The notes under the pieces were generated by a model that was given only the letters and a program-made list of their open reading frames with translations, made no database searches and had not been told where the DNA came from. A stretch of 64,000 nt of DNA from positions 1 through 64,000 of the forward strand of contig NZ_JAEVFE010000010.1 of assembly GCF_016803135.1 (NCBI RefSeq), read 5' to 3'. Below are positions 59,427 through 64,000 of this stretch, one piece after another; position 1 is the first letter of the stretch; every line of letters begins with the position of its first letter. The translations under genes were made by a program, and so were the position numbers. The stretch is from Altererythrobacter sp. C41. GTDB lineage: Bacteria; Pseudomonadota; Alphaproteobacteria; Sphingomonadales; Sphingomonadaceae.

Positions 59427-62400
59427 GGAACACTCTCCCCCGTGCGCTGTGCAGGTCGCTGTAGAAGCCGTAGGTCTCGTCCGCGAGGGGCGGATCTTCG
59501 TCGAACAGATTGTTGATCGCGAAGCGCAGCCGGGTCCCGTCGAGTGGCGTGTCGTTGTTGATCGAGTAGGCGACGGACAGGTTCATCGTGAAAAAGGGAT
59601 CGACGGGGAAGAAGTTGGCGTTCGGATCGTCCGAAACGATCGGATCGTCGCGCGAGACGCTGGTGTCGTAAACCCTGCCGACGTAGTTGCCGAACAGGCC
59701 GACGTCCACCGGTCCGCTTTCCCAGTTGACCGATCCGCTGAAGCGCCATTTCGGCCTGCCATCGACTTCCAGCAGCTCGCCCAGCCCGCCGACCGTCACG
59801 TCGAGCGGCACGATACCCGCGGCAATACCGTCGAGCAGTTCCTGGCCGTCGGGGCCGGCCGACTGGACGAAGCTTTCGAGCCGGGCAGCGTTGAGGCGAA
59901 GACGGAATTTACCGAGCCCGAAATCGGGCACGCGGTAGAACAGTCCGAAGTCCCAACCCTTCGATACGCGGCTGTCCAGATTGAGGTAGTCGTCGATGAC
60001 GTAGTCGATCTTGCCTGCCGGAGCGATACCCGTCCCCTCGAACAGGGCGATGTCTTCGGCGGTCGGCGCAAGGCGGACCACATTGGGGTTGGAACTGCCC
60101 TCGAGGCGGCGCAGGTAATCGAGTGCGATCGCGTTGTCGTCGCCGAAGGTGCCGACAAGGCCCGTCTGCTTCACTCGCCAGTAATCCGCGGTCAGCGTCA
60201 GGCCCGGGATGAAGCCGGGTTCGAGCACCACACCCAGATTGATGTTCGTGCTGTCTTCGGGGACGAGATTTTCAGTGCCCGAACGGAAGCTGATGACTCC
60301 GGCTCCGGGACAAGCGCCGAGATCGTCGATGATGCCCTTTTCAACCTGGGCCTGGCAGACGATGAAATCGTCACGGGTGTTCGAACGGGTAGTGCCTTCG
60401 TCGTTGACCTGCACCAGGTTCGGAGCCCGAAAGCCCCGCGACCAGGCACCGCGGAGCGTAACCCCGGGAACGACCGTCCAGGACCCTGCGATACGCGGCA
60501 CCGCTGCCGTTTCATCGATGTCCTTGAAGTGTTCGAGGCGACCGGCGAGCTGGAGGTTCAGTTCCTCGACCAGGGGAATGTCCAGATCGGGGCTGACGAG
60601 CGGCACGAACACCTCGGCAAAGGCGGAGTAGACTTGACGCTTGCCGCTGGTATCGGGTGATGGACTGGTCCCTGCGACGTCGCTTCCGTTGAAGTCGCCG
60701 GTCACGCTGTCGGTGAACGTGATCGTGCCGTCGAGCCGCGGATCGCGATCGTCGTAGAAGGTCTCCTTCCGCCACTCCACGCCAGCCGCAACGCCGACAT
60801 CGCCACCCGGCAATGAGAACAGGTCGTCGCGGCTGACCTTGAAGTCGGCCAGCGCGAGCGAGGTGCCACTCTTGCGGAACACCGAGATCCTGAACGGATC
60901 GATCGAGGATTGCGGATTGGGCGTGCAGTCGCCGTTGCCCGGATCTTCGAGGCAGCCGCCGTTGAACGGGTTGTATGCATCGGGGGTCGTAAGATTGATC
61001 TGCTGCTGCATCAGCGTGAGCGAGACGCGATTGCGCGCCAGGTCGATCGTATCGGCCTCGGAATAAACGAGACCGGTATCGAAGTCCCAAGCGCCGAAAT
61101 TGCCTCGCAGGCCCGCGACCATGCGGTAGACATTCTTGTCGACCGAGACGTCGCGGTTACCCGCGTCGACGAAGCGGTAGCGCTCCATGATCAGATCCGC
61201 GCCGTCGTCGGAGATGGTCGTCCCCGGCAGTCGCTCCGGATTGGGCTGACCGTCGCGCATCGCCGGGCCGAAGGGATTGTAATAAGCGTCGCGCGAGATG
61301 CCGACCGGCACGGCGCTGAGGATCGCCGACGGCGTGATGTTGCGGCGGTTCTCCGACCGATAGTAGCTGGCCTCGACATAGGCCTCGACGTTGTCAGTCA
61401 GATCGTAGTTCAGCAGCGCCATCGCGTTGTAGCGGTTCTTTCGGCTGATCAGGTTATTGCCGAAATTGCGGTTGTAGCGAACGGCCGATGTCGGCGTCGA
61501 TCCGCTTCGCGCGCAGATGCCGCCGCCGAAATCGAGATCGCAGTCCGGGAAAGTGCCCGGCTGGAGATAGAAATCGTCATCTCCGATCGGCGTGCTACCG
61601 GAAGGGGCCTGGATGTCGAACTGGCCGAACGGGCCGAACGTGTTGCGGTTGTTGAACGAGGAATCGCCCTCGAAATCGGTGCCTTCTACCAGGGGAAGGC
61701 GGTTGTCGTCGGCGGCATAGTCCCGCTCTGAGGCCGGCATTCCGTTTTCGTGGAAGTATCCGCCGTAGACGGTCAGGTTGCCGCGGCCGCCGCCGAAATC
61801 GAAGCCGAGCCCACCACTCAGGCGATAGCTGTAGAGGCTCGTGCCGTCGGACGCGCGCCAATCGGCTTCGAGGAAACCGCCCCGCAGGTTGCCCTTGAGC
61901 ACGGTGTTGATGACGCCGGCAACCGCATCGGCGCCATAGATCGCCGATGCGCCGTCGCGCAGTACCTCGATGCGCCGCACGCTGCCGGGGGCAATCTCGT
62001 TGGTGTCGGACGAAACGACGGGCACCAGCAGTTCGGTCTGGAAGCCGGGATGCAACGTCATGCGCCTGCCGTTGATCAACAGCAGCGTATTGCCCGTGCC
62101 GAGATCGCGCAAGTTGATCGAACCGACGTCTCCGCGCGCGTTGTTGGCGGTCGTTTCGTTCTGCTCATTGAAGGCGACGGTTCCCGCCTGCGGAATGGCG
62201 CGGAACAGTTCGTCGCCGGATGCCGCGCCCGTGTTCTCGATTGCCTGTTCGTCGAGCACTGTGACGGGCAGAACGTCGTTGATCTTGGCCCCCTGGATCT
62301 GTGTTCCGACGACAACGATCTCGGGTTCGGTTGGCTGAGGCTCTCCGGCCGGCTGTTCGGTCTCCTGAGCCCAGGCGGCCATGGGGGCTGCGCCGGCGAA

Positions 62401-62451
62401 AAGGCTGGCCCCGCACAGCAACGCCATTCTGGTGATCTTGAACGTTTTCAT
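59401..62451 (-). CDS. TonB-dependent receptor (large, sphingomonad type)
   Basis: 1016 aa with a signal peptide (FKITRMALLCGASLFAGAAPMAAWAQE) and an Oar/CirA-like plug: EIVVVGTQIQGAKINDVLPV (TonB-box and first plug strand), NLRDLGTGNTLLLINGRRM and VRRIEVLRDGASAIYGADAVAGVINTVL. The barrel ends with RVFHVELRKKF. Large TonB receptors of this class import peptides, carbohydrates or aromatic compounds. It follows the esterase by 16 bp and overlaps the carboxypeptidase, so it belongs to the dctA-esterase-receptor-carboxypeptidase unit. Ligand unknown. Confidence 0.9.
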   Translation of the reverse strand: MKTFKITRMALLCGASLFAGAAPMAAWAQETEQPAGEPQPTEPEIVVVGTQIQGAKINDVLPVTVLDEQAIENTGAASGDELFRAIPQAGTVAFNEQNETTANNARGDVGSINLRDLGTGNTLLLINGRRMTLHPGFQTELLVPVVSSDTNEIAPGSVRRIEVLRDGASAIYGADAVAGVINTVLKGNLRGGFLEADWRASDGTSLYSYRLSGGLGFDFGGGRGNLTVYGGYFHENGMPASERDYAADDNRLPLVEGTDFEGDSSFNNRNTFGPFGQFDIQAPSGSTPIGDDDFYLQPGTFPDCDLDFGGGICARSGSTPTSAVRYNRNFGNNLISRKNRYNAMALLNYDLTDNVEAYVEASYYRSENRRNITPSAILSAVPVGISRDAYYNPFGPAMRDGQPNPERLPGTTISDDGADLIMERYRFVDAGNRDVSVDKNVYRMVAGLRGNFGAWDFDTGLVYSEADTIDLARNRVSLTLMQQQINLTTPDAYNPFNGGCLEDPGNGDCTPNPQSSIDPFRISVFRKSGTSLALADFKVSRDDLFSLPGGDVGVAAGVEWRKETFYDDRDPRLDGTITFTDSVTGDFNGSDVAGTSPSPDTSGKRQVYSAFAEVFVPLVSPDLDIPLVEELNLQLAGRLEHFKDIDETAAVPRIAGSWTVVPGVTLRGAWSRGFRAPNLVQVNDEGTTRSNTRDDFIVCQAQVEKGIIDDLGACPGAGVISFRSGTENLVPEDSTNINLGVVLEPGFIPGLTLTADYWRVKQTGLVGTFGDDNAIALDYLRRLEGSSNPNVVRLAPTAEDIALFEGTGIAPAGKIDYVIDDYLNLDSRVSKGWDFGLFYRVPDFGLGKFRLRLNAARLESFVQSAGPDGQELLDGIAAGIVPLDVTVGGLGELLEVDGRPKWRFSGSVNWESGPVDVGLFGNYVGRVYDTSVSRDDPIVSDDPNANFFPVDPFFTMNLSVAYSINNDTPLDGTRLRFAINNLFDEDPPLADETYGFYSDLHSARGRVFHVELRKKF

Positions 62452-62467
62452 GGGTTTCTCCCTCCCC

Positions 62468-63415
62468 TTATCCGTTGTCTGGATTGCGCTTGGTCTGCCA
62501 AGCCTCGAATATTTCCGGCCACTGGCTCAGGATTTCGTGCGGAGTGCCGAGCCCCCAACCGTGACCCCCCTCTTCGAAAATGTGCAGCTCGGCCGGGGCA
62601 CCCTTGGCCACCAGGGCCTGAAACAGGGCGATCCCATGCCCGGGCGGCGTGATCGGGTCGTCGGCTGCCGAAAAAATGATCGTCGGGGGCGCACCGGAGG
62701 ACGCGTGGGTGTCGAGCGACCAGGCCTCCTGCGCCTCGAGACTCGGATCCGGACCGATGATTTCACGCCGGGTCCGCGTCGTGTCATAGGGCTTGCGCAG
62801 GGAGACGACCGGGAACAGCAGCACGGCGAAATCAGGCCGGGCGCTTGCGGCCTCGAAGCGATCGTTACCTTGGTAGAGCTTTCGATCGGGCAGGAGCGCA
62901 GTATAGCCCGCGAGGTGGCCGCCTGCCGAAAACCCCATGATCCCGATGGCATCGCGCCTGACCCCGAATTCGTCGGCCCGGGTCCGGATGATCTTCATCG
63001 CTCGCTGCGCGTCGGCGAAGGGGGCGCTTGCCTCCCAGCCGTCGTTCGGCAGGCGGAAGATGAGCTCGAAGACCGTGTAGCCGCGGTTCTGGAGCCAGCG
63101 CGCCGCGGGGGTCGATTCCTTCCACAGCTGGATGCGGAAGTATCCTCCGCCACCCAGCACCAGCACCGCTTTGCCGTTGGTCGCGTTCGGACGATAGACG
63201 CGCATCCGCGGGTTGGAGATATTCGATACCGCGCCGTATCCCGACCCCTCGCCGCCGATCTTCTCAGGTCCTGCGGGGCCGCCTTTCCCCGGTGGAGTGC
63301 CCGGCCAGAGTGCGATTTCCTCGTAAGGATGGGCTGCGAGCGGCGAAACCGGCGAAATGACCGATGCGGCGGCGATCGTTCCGGCCGCGCCCAGTACCGT
63401 GCGTCGGGTGACCAT
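62468..63415 (-). CDS. Alpha/beta-hydrolase (BD-FAE/acetylxylan esterase-like), Tat-exported
   Basis: 315 aa with a twin-arginine signal (TRRTVLGAAGTIAAASVIS). The alpha/beta fold is clear: VLVLGGGGYFRIQLWKE (oxyanion area), IGIMGFSAGGHLAGY with nucleophile Ser in GFSAG, the Asp in IFSAADDPITPP and the His in EEGGHGWGLG. This is the BD-FAE/acetyl esterase type. The ATG at 63415 shares a base with the dctA stop (TGATG). Likely a periplasmic carbohydrate or aromatic ester hydrolase feeding the operon's substrate. Confidence 0.87.
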   Translation of the reverse strand: MVTRRTVLGAAGTIAAASVISPVSPLAAHPYEEIALWPGTPPGKGGPAGPEKIGGEGSGYGAVSNISNPRMRVYRPNATNGKAVLVLGGGGYFRIQLWKESTPAARWLQNRGYTVFELIFRLPNDGWEASAPFADAQRAMKIIRTRADEFGVRRDAIGIMGFSAGGHLAGYTALLPDRKLYQGNDRFEAASARPDFAVLLFPVVSLRKPYDTTRTRREIIGPDPSLEAQEAWSLDTHASSGAPPTIIFSAADDPITPPGHGIALFQALVAKGAPAELHIFEEGGHGWGLGTPHEILSQWPEIFEAWQTKRNPDNG

Positions 63416-64000
63416 CAGGCATCTCCTCCGGAATGTACCATCGCGGGCTGGTGCGGGCTCGTGCGCTCGTGACGCTCGCTGTCCTCGTCGGGGAGCGGCA
63501 GCGGCTCGCCCCCCATCGCCGCTGCGAGCCGACCCTTGTCGAGCGCGCCTTCCCACTTGGCCACGACTATGGTGGCGACCGCGTTGCCGATGAAGTTGGT
63601 GAGCGCCCGGCATTCGCTCATGAAGCGGTCGATGCCCAAGATCAGCGCCATGCCGGCGACCGGGACCGAAGGCACGACCGACAGCGTCGCCGCGAGGATC
63701 ACGAAACCGGCGCCCGTCACGCCCGCCGCGCCCTTCGAGCTGACCATCGCGACCAATACCAGCGCCAGCTGTTCACCGAGCGAAAGATCGATGCCTACCG
63801 CCTGGGCGATGAACAGAGCGGCCAGGGTCATGTAGATGTTGGTGCCGTCGAGATTGAATGAATATCCTGTCGGCACGACCAGCCCGACCACGGTCTTTCG
63901 ACAGCCGGCGACTTCCATCTTCTCCATCAGACTCGGCAGCGCGGCTTCGGACGAGGACGTGCCGAGAACCAGCAGCAGTTCCTCGCGCAGATACTTGACC
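63415..64000 (-). CDS. dctA: C4-dicarboxylate/cation symporter DctA, C-terminal part (runs off the right edge)
   Basis: 195 residues are visible to the edge. The DAACS (DctA/GltP) signatures are present: [42 protein letters not shown] and [20 protein letters not shown], the helical hairpin and the conserved cation/substrate region. The C-terminal tail is acidic. Imports succinate, fumarate or malate with Na+ or H+. Translationally coupled to the esterase (TGATG). The N-terminal half lies outside the window, so completeness is not visible. Confidence 0.88.
   Translation of the reverse strand, partial: VKYLREELLLVLGTSSSEAALPSLMEKMEVAGCRKTVVGLVVPTGYSFNLDGTNIYMTLAALFIAQAVGIDLSLGEQLALVLVAMVSSKGAAGVTGAGFVILAATLSVVPSVPVAGMALILGIDRFMSECRALTNFIGNAVATIVVAKWEGALDKGRLAAAMGGEPLPLPDEDSERHERTSPHQPAMVHSGGDA

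Noticed and set aside
1-64000. CRISPR arrays, rRNA or tRNA genes
   Set aside because: No regularly spaced direct repeats, no conserved rRNA stretches and no convincing tRNA T-loop/anticodon combinations were seen on reading; a dedicated scan would be needed to exclude a tRNA.

Overview
The window is GC-rich, densely coded DNA that looks like an alphaproteobacterium, most likely a Sphingomonadales (Erythrobacter/Novosphingobium-like) chromosome. This rests on large TonB-dependent receptors with sphingomonad-style plugs, an UrcA-family protein, DUF1993/DUF2231/DUF2149 genes, a NasST-controlled nitrite system and a cobalamin riboswitch in front of metE. The taxonomy is inference; no rRNA or tRNA gene was found.

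Region 1 (1-12036) is a catabolic island. A nine-gene minus-strand operon, mostly joined by stop/start overlaps, runs from a flavoprotein hydroxylase (7430) to the start of a hydantoinase A cut by the left edge. Its members are a FAD monooxygenase, a maleate isomerase/arylmalonate decarboxylase-like enzyme, a bicupin, a zinc-type alcohol dehydrogenase, LeuC- and LeuD-like dehydratase subunits, an isochorismatase-fold amidohydrolase, an HMG-CoA lyase-like enzyme and HyuA. Beside it are an IclR regulator, an MFS transporter, a PEP mutase/isocitrate lyase-family lyase and a histidinol dehydrogenase-like oxidoreductase. Two near-identical palindromes, TGTTCG-N5-CGAAYA, lie in the two divergent intergenic regions and tie these units into one probable IclR regulon. 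The substrate is unknown; the enzyme mix suggests ring opening of an N-heterocycle or cyclic imide/hydantoin to a substituted maleate that is hydrated and cleaved.

Region 2 (12037-26265) is accessory and housekeeping material: remnants of a TraG-like conjugation protein and a nitronate monooxygenase, a divergent S41 peptidase/MarR pair around a perfect palindrome, a run of small secreted proteins with related layouts (one with a frameshifted relative), a GNAT enzyme, DUF1993, DUF2231, a sorbosone dehydrogenase-like lipoprotein, an exported amidohydrolase, UrcA and a LysR regulator.

Region 3 (26266-33263) is nitrite assimilation: nasT-nasS, then a leader with a terminator and an ANTAR-type hexaloop hairpin, then porin, nirC, nirB and nirD. 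No nitrate reductase is present. Region 4 (33782-45471) has a YdeI-like protein, a TetR regulator, DUF2339 and an operon of TonB receptor, exported CobN-like chelatase, ExbB-like and DUF2149 proteins, i.e. a tetrapyrrole/metal acquisition system resembling hmuRSTUV or the zinc-linked PA1922-1925 cluster.

Region 5 (45848-64000) holds a betaine-type ABC transporter with fused permease and binding protein, an ABC-F protein, an M28 peptidase, riboswitch-metE-thioesterase, an integrase remnant next to ParDE, and a minus-strand operon dctA-esterase-TonB receptor-M14 carboxypeptidase running off the right edge. A dispersed element of about 57 bp, often just after stop codons, recurs at least nine times between 14.4 and 58.1 kb.
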